64,000 nucleotides of DNA from Xanthomonas floridensis (GTDB lineage: Bacteria; Pseudomonadota; Gammaproteobacteria; Xanthomonadales; Xanthomonadaceae), in the NCBI RefSeq assembly GCF_001642575.1, contig NZ_LXNG01000057.1, forward strand, positions 62,001 to 126,000, written 5' to 3'. Position 1 is the stretch's first letter, and each line of letters starts with the position of its first letter. The translations under genes were made by a program, and so were the position numbers. Of this stretch, positions 56,784 to 64,000 are shown one piece after another. Below the pieces are notes generated by a model. The model saw only the letters and a program-made list of their open reading frames with translations, did not search any database and was not told the DNA's origin.

Positions 56784-59435
56784 TCAGAAGCGCGCTGTCA
56801 CACTGATGTCATAGCTGATGCCGGGCTGGTAGGTGTACAGGTCCACCCGGTTGCTGCCCACCTTCTGGTATTCCTGGTACTTGGTCTTGAGCAGATTGCG
56901 TGCGGCAAAGTTCACCGACAGCGTATCGCCCGACCAGACCAGGCCTTTCTTGATCACCAGATCCAGCGAAGTGCCCGGCTTGTCGATGTAGTCCGGCTGG
57001 CCGGGGCGGCCGCGCGCCGACACCCGCTCGCCCACGTAGTTGGCGATCAGGGTGGCCTGGCTGTTGGTGCTCTCGCTCTCCACGCCGATCTGCAGGTTGG
57101 CGATGTCGTCCGACTGCCCCTGCAGTGCGGAGCCATCGCGAATGAACAGCGTGGCCTGCACCGGCGCGCTGAAACCGAACGGCTGCACGGTGTCGCCGGC
57201 GCTGGCACTCACCTCGGAGGTGGTGCGCGTGTAGTTGCCGGACACGAACAGGCGCTTGTCGCCCCACCAGTCGGCAGCGATCGGCAGGTCCAGATACTTC
57301 TTGGCTTCCAGCTCGATGCCGTACAACGTGGCCTTGGGGGCGTTGATGAAGCTCTGCACGATGCCGCCACCGGGCGCGTCGTTGACGATGGCTTCGATTG
57401 GCTTGTCGATGTCCTTGTAGAACGCACCGACGGTGACGTACTGGCCCGGCTCGAAGAACCATTCGTAGCGTGCATCCAGATTGACCAGCTCGCTGTCGAC
57501 CAGGAACGGGTTGCCGAAGAACTGGCGGTCGATATCCGGGTCCAGATACTGCTGCGGCGCCATTTCGCGGAACTGCGGCCGCGCGATGGTCTTGGACGCA
57601 CCAAAGCGCAACTGCTGGTTGTCGGCGAAGTTCCAGGTCACCGTGGCCGACGGCAGCGCGTAGCTGTTCTCCAGCGGCGCCACGCTGTCCTGGCGCGTGC
57701 CGCTGAAGATGTCGTACGGATGCACCGCTTGCGTGGCGTCTTCGTAACGCACGCCCAACGTGGCACGCAGGGTCGGCACGATCTCGCCTTCGGCTTGCAG
57801 GTACGCCGCCTTGACCTTCAAGGTTGCGTCGTAGGCCGCCGCACCGAAGCTGCCGGTGGTCTCGCGCAGCCGCAGCAGATCGTTGCTGAGGTTGTAGTCG
57901 GAGATCAGGTAATCCACGCGCTGATACTGATTCAGGAACGGCAACGGGCCATCCAGCGCCAGGAAGCGGAACTCGCGGCTCCACGCGGTGCGGTCGTTGT
58001 CCAGATACGCAAGACCGCCCTTGACGGTGATGTCGTGCTCGATCGGCAGGCGCCAGGTCACATCCACGCCGCCGCTGGCGACTTTGTCGTCGACCTTGCT
58101 GAAGCGGGTGTAGTTCTGCACGCGCGAGGCATCGTGCGCCCAGTAACCATCCAGCAGTTCATAACGAATGCCGGTCTCGTAGGGCACATCGCGGCTGGCG
58201 TTGGCCACCGCGGCACGCCATTCGACCTTGAGGTCGTCGTATTCGCCAAACGCATGCGAGCCCAGCAGCTGGTTGTTGATCAGCTGGCGTTCGTACCACT
58301 CGGTGTTGTCATCGCGCACATCGAAACCGGCCAGCTCATCGCGGCCGGCACGGCTGCGCGCCACCTTCAGTGCATCGTGCACATACAGGGTGGTCCAGCC
58401 GATGGTGTGGCGGCCATATTCCCAGCCCAGGCCGAGCATGCCGTTGGTGCGCACGTTGTTGCGGGTGGTGGCGAAATCGTAGTTGGAATTGAACTCCACG
58501 CTATCGCCGACGAAGATGCCGTCCTGCTGCTTGCCGGTGCGGGTACGCCATTCGTTGTCGTAGCTGGCCACCGCCAGGATGCCCAGCTTGGCTTCGCCGA
58601 TATCCATGCTGTAGCCGGCGCTGGCGCCCACATTGACGTCCGGGTCGAGGCTGTCCTTTTCCTGCAGCACATACAGGTTGGCATTGTTCATGCTGCGCCC
58701 GATGCGGCGGATGTCATCGCGCGAGAAATTGCCCAGATCCACGCGGCGCCCGCTGGCGATGGCATCGCGCAATGCGCCCGGCTGCTTGCGCGTGCCGTCA
58801 TCAAAGCCCCACTCGTCATCGCCGGAGCCGTAATAGGTCAGGCCCTTCTCGCCGGTGCTGACGCTGTTGGCGCCGCCGCCTACGGTGAGCGAGAGGAACG
58901 GTTTGTCCGGCACGGTCATCGATTGCAGATCGATCACGCCGCCGCCGAATTCGCCGGGATAATCGGCCGAATAGGTTTTTTGCACGGTCACGCTTTGCAG
59001 CACGTCGCTGGGAAACAGATCCAGCGGAACCACGCGCTGCATCGGCTCGGGGCTGGGCAACGGCGAGCCATTGAACAACGCGGACGAATAACGCTCGCCC
59101 AGGCCACGCACATACACATACTTGCCGCGCGACAGGCTCAGGCCGGTCACACGCGTCAGCGCCACCGCGGCGCTGCTGTCGCCGGTGCGCTCCATGTCCT
59201 CGCGGGTGACGAACGAGGCCACTTCGGAGGTCTGCAGCATCGGCTCGGGAATGTATTCGCCGCGCACCACGACCTGGTCGAGTTGCTTGGGCGCGATGGC
59301 AGCAGCACTGGAACTGCTGCCGCCGGCAGCATCGCTGGTAGTCGACTGCGCCAGTGCGGCGCCGGACATCAGCAAGGTGGAAATGGAAAGAGACAGGCCC
59401 GTCCGCGAGAGACGGGCAACAGTGGAGGTTCGCAT
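56784..59435 (-). CDS. TonB-dependent receptor next to the xcs operon
   Basis: Outer-membrane transporter of 883 residues. Started at MRTSTVARLSRTGLSLSIST (59435), with a signal peptide cut near ALAQ/STT (about 29-30). The plug begins LDQVVVRGEYIPEPMLQTSE and contains VTGLSLSRGKYVYVRGLGER and RVVPLDLFPSDVLQSVTVQK; it is followed by a 22-strand-type barrel ending in Phe (ISYDISVTARF). The substrate cannot be read from the sequence. It is 77 bases downstream of the lipoprotein gene in the same direction, with a strong hairpin between. In Caulobacter, as I remember, a receptor sits between elpS and a T2SS in the same order, suggesting a role in taking up what the T2SS products release. Confidence 0.9.
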   Translation of the reverse strand: MRTSTVARLSRTGLSLSISTLLMSGAALAQSTTSDAAGGSSSSAAAIAPKQLDQVVVRGEYIPEPMLQTSEVASFVTREDMERTGDSSAAVALTRVTGLSLSRGKYVYVRGLGERYSSALFNGSPLPSPEPMQRVVPLDLFPSDVLQSVTVQKTYSADYPGEFGGGVIDLQSMTVPDKPFLSLTVGGGANSVSTGEKGLTYYGSGDDEWGFDDGTRKQPGALRDAIASGRRVDLGNFSRDDIRRIGRSMNNANLYVLQEKDSLDPDVNVGASAGYSMDIGEAKLGILAVASYDNEWRTRTGKQQDGIFVGDSVEFNSNYDFATTRNNVRTNGMLGLGWEYGRHTIGWTTLYVHDALKVARSRAGRDELAGFDVRDDNTEWYERQLINNQLLGSHAFGEYDDLKVEWRAAVANASRDVPYETGIRYELLDGYWAHDASRVQNYTRFSKVDDKVASGGVDVTWRLPIEHDITVKGGLAYLDNDRTAWSREFRFLALDGPLPFLNQYQRVDYLISDYNLSNDLLRLRETTGSFGAAAYDATLKVKAAYLQAEGEIVPTLRATLGVRYEDATQAVHPYDIFSGTRQDSVAPLENSYALPSATVTWNFADNQQLRFGASKTIARPQFREMAPQQYLDPDIDRQFFGNPFLVDSELVNLDARYEWFFEPGQYVTVGAFYKDIDKPIEAIVNDAPGGGIVQSFINAPKATLYGIELEAKKYLDLPIAADWWGDKRLFVSGNYTRTTSEVSASAGDTVQPFGFSAPVQATLFIRDGSALQGQSDDIANLQIGVESESTNSQATLIANYVGERVSARGRPGQPDYIDKPGTSLDLVIKKGLVWSGDTLSVNFAARNLLKTKYQEYQKVGSNRVDLYTYQPGISYDISVTARF

Positions 59436-59471
59436 CGTGGGAGCCCTGGCAACAGAAAGATGAAGCGGGAC

Positions 59472-59506
59472 GCATCGCGCGGCGGCATCGGGTCGCCGCG
59501 CGATGC
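59472..59506 (-). promoter_or_regulatory. Strong intercistronic hairpin between lipoprotein and receptor genes
   Basis: A 13-bp perfect stem (GCATCGCGCGGCG at 59472-59484, complement at 59494-59506) with a 9-base loop and no T-run. It lies just past the lipoprotein stop (59513), so it may protect the lipoprotein mRNA 3' end or partly stop transcription into the receptor gene. Confidence 0.65.
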
Positions 59507-59512
59507 CGTGCC

Positions 59513-60985
59513 TCAGCAGGGACGATCGGCGGTCAGGCCGCAGGTCCAGCCCTGCCACCAGGTGTCGTTGGCATCACGCACGCCACCGATGTAGTTCACC
59601 TGCTGGAAGAAGCTGCTCACCCCGTTCAAGCCCTGGAAGGCCGGCACGGCGCTTTCGTTGGCGCCATTGACGAACGTGTTCTGCAACGTGGACACGCCAT
59701 TGGCGACATTGTTGGTGCCGGCTGCGAACTGGGTGGCCGCACGCGCGTCGCTACCGAAGGCCGTCGGGCAGGCGAAGAACACCGAGTTGAAGGTACCGAG
59801 CGTGTCGGCATCGGCAAGGTTGAAGCACACCAGACCATCACCGGTGCCACCGGCCGGACGCGTGACGACCGAGTTGTAGAACGCGGCCTGCGTGCCCTGG
59901 TTGAGCATGATTGCTGCACCGGCGCGCGTATTGCCCACGTAGGTGAAGTTGGCCACCTTCGGGCGCGAATACGGCTGGCGACGCAGGCTGCTCCATTCGT
60001 TCATGCGGTCGCCGCCGCCGGCGCGCTGCACCACGATGCCGAACTGCAACGCACCGCTCCAGCCAGCATCGGTATCCAGCGAATCGTCGTCGGCGCCGGT
60101 GATCACCACGTGGCTGCCGTTGACCGTGCCGCCGAACCATTCGATGCCGTCATCGGAACTGTTGTGGATCTGCACGTAGTCCAGACGCGTGCCGCTGCCC
60201 ACGCCGGCCAGGGTGATGCCCTGCAGCTCGTTGTTGGGCGAAATTTCGAAGCCCGAATACATCACGCGCAGGTAGCGCATCGACCCGCTGTTGTCGGTGG
60301 CGCTGTTGCCGCCGTAGAACGCGTTGGTGCCTTCCACCTGCGCCTGACACTCCGGCGTCCCCGACACGGTAGCGCCCGGGCAGTTGTTGATCGCCGCGCG
60401 ACCCAGCACCACGATGCCGCCCCACAGGCCGATGGTGTTGGCGTTGACCTGGCCTTCCAGCGCCTGGCGCGCGGTGAACACGATCGGCGCAGTGGCGCTG
60501 CCTTCGGCAAAGATCTGCGAGCCGCGGTTGACCACGATGTAGTCGCTACCCGAAGAGCCATACAGGGTGACGCCCGGCTCGATGGTCAGCACGCCCTGCA
60601 CGCTGCCGGCGGCCGGCGCGGTGGCGTTACCGCCACGGTCGGTACCGACGTTGACGCGGCCGCTGATCGAATACGCAGTACCGGCGCGCGCAGGCACGAC
60701 CAGATTGCCGCTGACGGTTTCCGGCAACTGACAGGCGCGCAGCGTGTTGTTGGCGATGGTGCCGACGTTGGAGAAACCGGTCGGGCAATCGGCGGCCGGG
60801 CCGGTCGGCGATGGCGTGGGCGTCGGTGCAGGCGTGGGCGCCGGGGTCGGCGCGGGCGCCGGTGCGGGCGGAAACGCGCCCTCGCCCGGCGAAGCGACGC
60901 GGTCGGCACCACCACCGCAGGCCGACAGGGCCAGGGCGGTACCAAACGTCATGAGAAGTGTCTTGCTGCTGTTGCGAACGGACAT
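59513..60985 (-). CDS. Proline-rich exported lipoprotein, ElpS-like candidate T2SS client
   Basis: A 490-residue lipoprotein. Start at MSVRNSSKTLLMTFGTALAL (60985); lipobox LSAC with Cys23 followed by Gly-Gly-Gly, with no Asp at +2, so outer-membrane sorting is expected. A Pro/Ala/Thr linker (about 34-58, APAPTPAPTPAPTPTPSPT) precedes a long beta-helix-like domain with repeated right-handed turns (GGIVVLGRAAINN, VQIHNSSDDGIEWFGGTVNG, DSLDTDAGWSGALQ) and Cys pairs. No catalytic motif is seen. In Caulobacter a lipoprotein in the same place (ElpS) is made under phosphate starvation, released by the adjacent T2SS and associated with alkaline phosphatase activity. Orthology is inferred from position and architecture. 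Confidence 0.85.
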   Translation of the reverse strand: MSVRNSSKTLLMTFGTALALSACGGGADRVASPGEGAFPPAPAPAPTPAPTPAPTPTPSPTGPAADCPTGFSNVGTIANNTLRACQLPETVSGNLVVPARAGTAYSISGRVNVGTDRGGNATAPAAGSVQGVLTIEPGVTLYGSSGSDYIVVNRGSQIFAEGSATAPIVFTARQALEGQVNANTIGLWGGIVVLGRAAINNCPGATVSGTPECQAQVEGTNAFYGGNSATDNSGSMRYLRVMYSGFEISPNNELQGITLAGVGSGTRLDYVQIHNSSDDGIEWFGGTVNGSHVVITGADDDSLDTDAGWSGALQFGIVVQRAGGGDRMNEWSSLRRQPYSRPKVANFTYVGNTRAGAAIMLNQGTQAAFYNSVVTRPAGGTGDGLVCFNLADADTLGTFNSVFFACPTAFGSDARAATQFAAGTNNVANGVSTLQNTFVNGANESAVPAFQGLNGVSSFFQQVNYIGGVRDANDTWWQGWTCGLTADRPC

Positions 60986-61123
60986 GCGGCTGATCTCCAG
61001 GTCAAAAGGTCCGGTATGAAGAGGAGTCGTCAAGAATTGGTTGCGTTCCGCTCACTGCAGTGGCGAGCACGTTCAAGATCCCCGTCACCTTTATAGGGGC
61101 CGTCTGTTGCATTTGTCTTACCG

Positions 61124-61158
61124 CGACACATTTGACATATCACTGACACACGCCGACA
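61124..61158 (-). promoter_or_regulatory. Tandem (T/C)GACA repeats, PHO-box-like, in the lipoprotein/hydroxylase divergent region
   Basis: Four (T/C)GACA units start at 61124, 61133, 61144 and 61154 on the plus strand; read on the minus strand they are TGTC(A/G). The middle two are exact TGTCA copies 11 bases apart, the spacing of a PhoB site. The array lies about 150 bases upstream of the lipoprotein gene and 15-50 bases upstream of the hydroxylase gene. Confidence 0.6.
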
Positions 61159-61172
61159 TGCACTGTAGTGGG

Positions 61173-62033
61173 ATGACATCCACCGTAATTCCTAGCCCAC
61201 TGGCCGACTGGATCGTGGCGCAGGCACTGGCCGGCCAGCCGCCCGAACAGGCGTTACAGCCGCTGATCGATCAAGGCTGGAACGAACAGGACGCCATCGA
61301 CGCGGTCGAGGCATTGGTGCGCGACCATATCCAGCGGCATGCACAGGCCAACGGCCTGCCGCTGCCGGTCCGCGTGCCCGCGCTGCTGCAACACGACGAT
61401 GCCTCGTTGCTGGACCTGGGCGACCGCCAGGTGCGTGTACTGATGAGCCTGCTACTGCCACGCGTGGTGGTGCTTGGCAGCTTTCTCGCCGATGACGAGT
61501 GCGATGCCTTGATCGCGCTCGCACAGCCGCGCCTGGCACGCTCGCGCACGGTGGACAACGGCAGTGGCGCGCAGATCGTGCACGCCGCACGCACCAGCGA
61601 CAGCATGTGCCTGCAGCTGGGCCAGGATGCGCTGTGCCAACGGATCGAGGCACGCATTGCGCGCCTGCTCGACTGGCCGGTGGCGCACGGCGAAGGACTG
61701 CAGGTACTGCGCTACGCCACCGGCGCGGAGTATCAGCCGCACTACGATTATTTCGACCCCGACGCGGCCGGCACGCCGGTGCTGCTGCAGGCTGGTGGCC
61801 AGCGCGTCGCCTCGCTGGTGATGTACCTCAACACGCCCGCACGCGGCGGCGCCACGCGTTTTCCCGATGTGCACCTGGACGTTGCCGCAGTGAAGGGTAA
61901 CGCGGTGTTCTTCAGCTACGACCGACCGCATCCGATGACGCGCAGCCTGCATGCCGGCGCGCCGGTGCTGGCCGGCGAAAAATGGGTGGCGACCAAATGG
62001 CTGCGCGAGCGCGCAGTGCGCATGCCTGGCTAA
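61173..62033 (+). CDS. Prolyl-4-hydroxylase-like 2-oxoglutarate/Fe(II) dioxygenase
   Basis: A 286-residue cytosolic-looking enzyme (no signal peptide) starting MTSTVIPSPLADWIVAQALA at 61173. After an N-terminal helical region, the P4Hc double-stranded beta-helix shows iron ligands His190 and Asp192 (QPHYDYFDPD), His260 and the 2-oxoglutarate-binding Lys270 (SLHAGAPVLAGEKW), ending VATKWLRERAVRMPG. This is the animal/bacterial prolyl-4-hydroxylase pattern. The substrate is unknown. It is divergent from the proline-rich lipoprotein gene across 187 bases, so hydroxylation of that or another Pro-rich protein is a testable idea only. Confidence 0.88.
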   Translation: MTSTVIPSPLADWIVAQALAGQPPEQALQPLIDQGWNEQDAIDAVEALVRDHIQRHAQANGLPLPVRVPALLQHDDASLLDLGDRQVRVLMSLLLPRVVVLGSFLADDECDALIALAQPRLARSRTVDNGSGAQIVHAARTSDSMCLQLGQDALCQRIEARIARLLDWPVAHGEGLQVLRYATGAEYQPHYDYFDPDAAGTPVLLQAGGQRVASLVMYLNTPARGGATRFPDVHLDVAAVKGNAVFFSYDRPHPMTRSLHAGAPVLAGEKWVATKWLRERAVRMPG

Positions 62034-62514
62034 GGGCGGAGATCAACGCTTACGCATTCGCCAGGTGGACGACCATCGTCCTGAAATGACCCACCCAGAT
62101 GATCGGATCGGCTCCTCGCGACCGGGGTGTTGCATCGTGGCGGGGATACCGTCAAAAGCCGAGTGGGCCGAGCGCGCGGTGCCCTCGCCACTCGCGGGAC
62201 ACGCGGTGAACCCATCCATGGTGGCTCGATGGCGGCATCCATGCCGCAAGCGGCAAGGACACCGCACCAGAACGTTGACTGTCGTTTTATCGAAGAGCGA
62301 CACGCTGCTTCGCCAGCTTGCTGATTGCGTGTTGAAAGCCTTGCACACCGGCCATCTCGACTGGTCCTTGCCTACCCACCGTCGCGGGACCTTACGCACC
62401 ATGGATGCCGCCTAAGAGCTGACAAGGACGTACTTGCAGCATGTCCCACGATGGCGGCGGGCAAGGGCCCTGCAGTGAATCTGCAACCCCCACTCGCGCC
62501 GTCTTGCGAAACGA
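62034..62514. other. Gene-free stretch after the hydroxylase gene
   Basis: About 480 bases. Frames here are short and lack family traits. No repeat, hairpin with T-run or promoter was identified. Confidence 0.55.
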
Positions 62515-62928
62515 TCAACGCGACCCGAACAAGCGCTGATCGATCCGCAGCATCACAAACCGCAACGGCGTCCACGCCAGGCACACGCCAGCCAGGATGC
62601 CCAGCGTATCAGCCAGCGCATCGTAGGGATCTGCGCTGCGATTGGTGGTCAGCGCACCCTGCGCAATCTCGATCCCGATCCCCAGCAGCACCAACCCGAA
62701 CGCGGCCAGCAACAGCGCACGACGGGTTGCGAACAACTGCACGGCGCCCCAACTCAGCAGTGCGAAACTCAGGAAGTGCTCGACCTTGTCGCTGTTGGAC
62801 GGCAGCTCGGGAAATTCCGGTGGTGGTCCAAGACACACAGCGATCAGTACCACGATCGCCGCGATCCACAGCCCCATCCACAGCGCCGGCCGGTGGAACG
62901 GCCGCAGCGCCACCGTCACAGCCGCCAC
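62515..62928 (-). CDS. VanZ-like family membrane protein
   Basis: A 137-residue protein with about four hydrophobic segments (LWIAAIVVLIAVCLG, FLSFALLSWGAVQLFA, LLLAAFGLVLLGIGIEIAQG, LADTLGILAGVCLAWTPL) and the VanZ motif region DKVEHFLSFALL ... GIEIAQGALTTNRSADPYDALAD. It begins with a GTG at 62928, or at the GTG at 62919, which would overlap the methyltransferase stop as GTGA (62916-62919). Most chromosomal VanZ-like proteins have no known role, and no vancomycin cluster is present. Confidence 0.82.
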   Translation of the reverse strand: MAAVTVALRPFHRPALWMGLWIAAIVVLIAVCLGPPPEFPELPSNSDKVEHFLSFALLSWGAVQLFATRRALLLAAFGLVLLGIGIEIAQGALTTNRSADPYDALADTLGILAGVCLAWTPLRFVMLRIDQRLFGSR

Positions 62929-64000
62929 GTGAGATCGCCAGCCAGGAAGGCAGGAGCGAAATCCACGTCGCGCGAGAAGCCCATCACCTGGAAACGCTCG
63001 CCCATTTCGCTGGGCAGGGTGAGCTGCTTGACCTGCTGACGCAGGCGCATGCGCCCGACTTCATCGGTGCGCGCATCGGCCTGGGTCAGCAAGGTATCCA
63101 GACCATTGCCCAGCAGGAAACTGGCCTGCGTACAGTAACCGGCCAGTTCGAAACCGGCGCCGGTGCCGGCCTCGGCCAACGCAGTGAAGTCCACCGAGGC
63201 GGTCAGGTCCTGCAGACCCGGCCAACGATACAGATCCTCGTGCATGCGGTGGCGATAGAAGGCGCGCAAGGTGCCGTCCTCGCGCTGCGCACGATAGAAC
63301 TCGCCACGCGGATAACCGTAGTCGACGAACAGCATCGCACCGCGTTTCAGTCCACCAGCCACCGCCTGGATCCAGTACGGCAGCTGCGGCAACAGCTCGG
63401 AGCGGTAGCCTTCGGCGAACGGCTGTTCCAGATAGCGCTCCAGATGCCGTACCGCCGCGCTCAGCAAGGCATCGGCCGGCTGCTCGCCGCGCGCGAACTG
63501 CTGCTGCGCATCCAGTACCACGGTTTCCTCATACACCTGCCCATCGCGCAGCGCAAAGCGTGGCGTAGGCAGGGCATCGATCACCTCGTTGGCGAACAGC
63601 ACGCCGTCCCAATCGTCGGGGAATGGTGCGTCCAGCCACTCGACCAGATCGAACACCGGCGGAATCAGGCTGCGTCCCAGGCGCTCGCGCTGGCGTTCGC
63701 GCAGGTCGGCACTGGGCTCGAGAATCGCATAGCGCTCCGGCAACGCATCCAGTTCCAGCAACCGCTTGAGCGTGACCTCGGCAAACGCACCGCTGCCGCC
63801 CCCCACTTCCAGCACCCGCGCCTGCGGCCCCAGTTGCTGCAGCACCGGCGCCAGCGCACCGGAGACGGTGGCGGCGAACAGCGGCCCCAGCTCGGGCGCG
63901 GTGACGAAGTCGCCGGTCTCGCCGAACTTGCTCGACCCGGCGCTGTAGTAGCCCAGGCCCGGCGCATACAGCGCCAGCTCCATGAAACGCGAGAACGGAA
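62916..64000 (-). CDS. COG1565/NDUFAF7-type SAM-dependent methyltransferase, 5'-truncated by window end
   Basis: Partial gene: the frame is open to the last base, and the family N-terminus (before RFMELALYAPGLGYYSAG) lies outside the window. Motif I of the class I methyltransferase fold is VLEVGGGSGAFAEVTLKRLL, followed by YAILEPSADLRERQRERLG and GVLFANEVIDALPTPRF (the NEVIDA-L motif of this family). It resembles mitochondrial NDUFAF7/MidA, an arginine methyltransferase for complex I; the bacterial substrate is unknown. The stop overlaps the VanZ-like gene's start region. Confidence 0.88.
   Translation of the reverse strand, partial: PFSRFMELALYAPGLGYYSAGSSKFGETGDFVTAPELGPLFAATVSGALAPVLQQLGPQARVLEVGGGSGAFAEVTLKRLLELDALPERYAILEPSADLRERQRERLGRSLIPPVFDLVEWLDAPFPDDWDGVLFANEVIDALPTPRFALRDGQVYEETVVLDAQQQFARGEQPADALLSAAVRHLERYLEQPFAEGYRSELLPQLPYWIQAVAGGLKRGAMLFVDYGYPRGEFYRAQREDGTLRAFYRHRMHEDLYRWPGLQDLTASVDFTALAEAGTGAGFELAGYCTQASFLLGNGLDTLLTQADARTDEVGRMRLRQQVKQLTLPSEMGERFQVMGFSRDVDFAPAFLAGDLTWRL

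Noticed and set aside
56688..59594. A 968-codon plus-strand frame opposite the second TonB receptor
   Set aside because: The antisense frame has unnatural Gln/His/Arg-rich composition, and the minus-strand receptor has clear family motifs.
62515..62928. VanZ-like protein as a glycopeptide-resistance gene
   Set aside because: Only the fold resemblance is present; no vanHAX or regulator genes are nearby, and chromosomal VanZ-like proteins are widespread.

Overview
The window is about 64 kb of high-G+C chromosomal DNA that reads as a Xanthomonas chromosome (gamma-Proteobacteria, Lysobacterales). The main reasons are the gene order of two type II secretion systems (xps-like E-F-G-H-I-J-K-L and xcs-like C-to-N), the GlcNAc locus order TonB receptor / S41 peptidase / nagA / nagB-II / nagR / nagP / nagQ, and the neighbouring XadA-type adhesin and subtilase. 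I assign the genus from remembered gene order and family knowledge, not from a search. No rRNA, tRNA, CRISPR array, insertion sequence or prophage was seen.

Layout. (1) 1-7.2 kb, minus strand: xpsL (cut by the window edge), K, J, I, H, G, F, E, many joined by 4-base ATGA/GTGA overlaps. (2) 7.3-17.5 kb: a secreted subtilisin-like protease with a strong terminator; a 2165-residue trimeric autotransporter adhesin with an A+T-rich promoter region and three exact-period 492-bp internal repeats; then the frameshifted relic of a second protease of the same type. (3) 17.5-33 kb, housekeeping: purL (with two in-frame repeat-element insertions), a DsbC-like lipoprotein, xerD, an RDD membrane protein, lptF-lptG with a coupled 101-residue membrane protein, pepA, a small membrane protein, holC and valS. 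(4) 33.2-34.5 kb: cca. (5) 34.9-45.5 kb: the N-acetylglucosamine locus, with a 24-bp LacI-type palindrome upstream of the TonB receptor and a GntR-type palindrome upstream of nagQ. (6) 45.8-56.6 kb: the complete xcs type II secretion operon, C to N. (7) 56.8-62 kb: a second TonB-dependent receptor, a proline-rich surface-type lipoprotein and a divergent prolyl-4-hydroxylase-like enzyme. Tandem (T/C)GACA repeats resembling PHO boxes lie upstream of both the lipoprotein and xcsC. (8) 62.5-64 kb: a VanZ-like protein and a COG1565-type methyltransferase cut by the window end.

How the parts work together. The lipoprotein-receptor-T2SS order matches, as I remember it, the Caulobacter crescentus elpS locus, where a T2SS releases a phosphate-starvation lipoprotein. 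The best candidate for an under-described system here is therefore a phosphate-responsive secretion and uptake module at 45.9-62 kb. Other points of interest are a family of inverted GGGAAT/ATTCCC elements (two of them translated inside purL), the protease relic, and the unusual closeness of xps and xcs.
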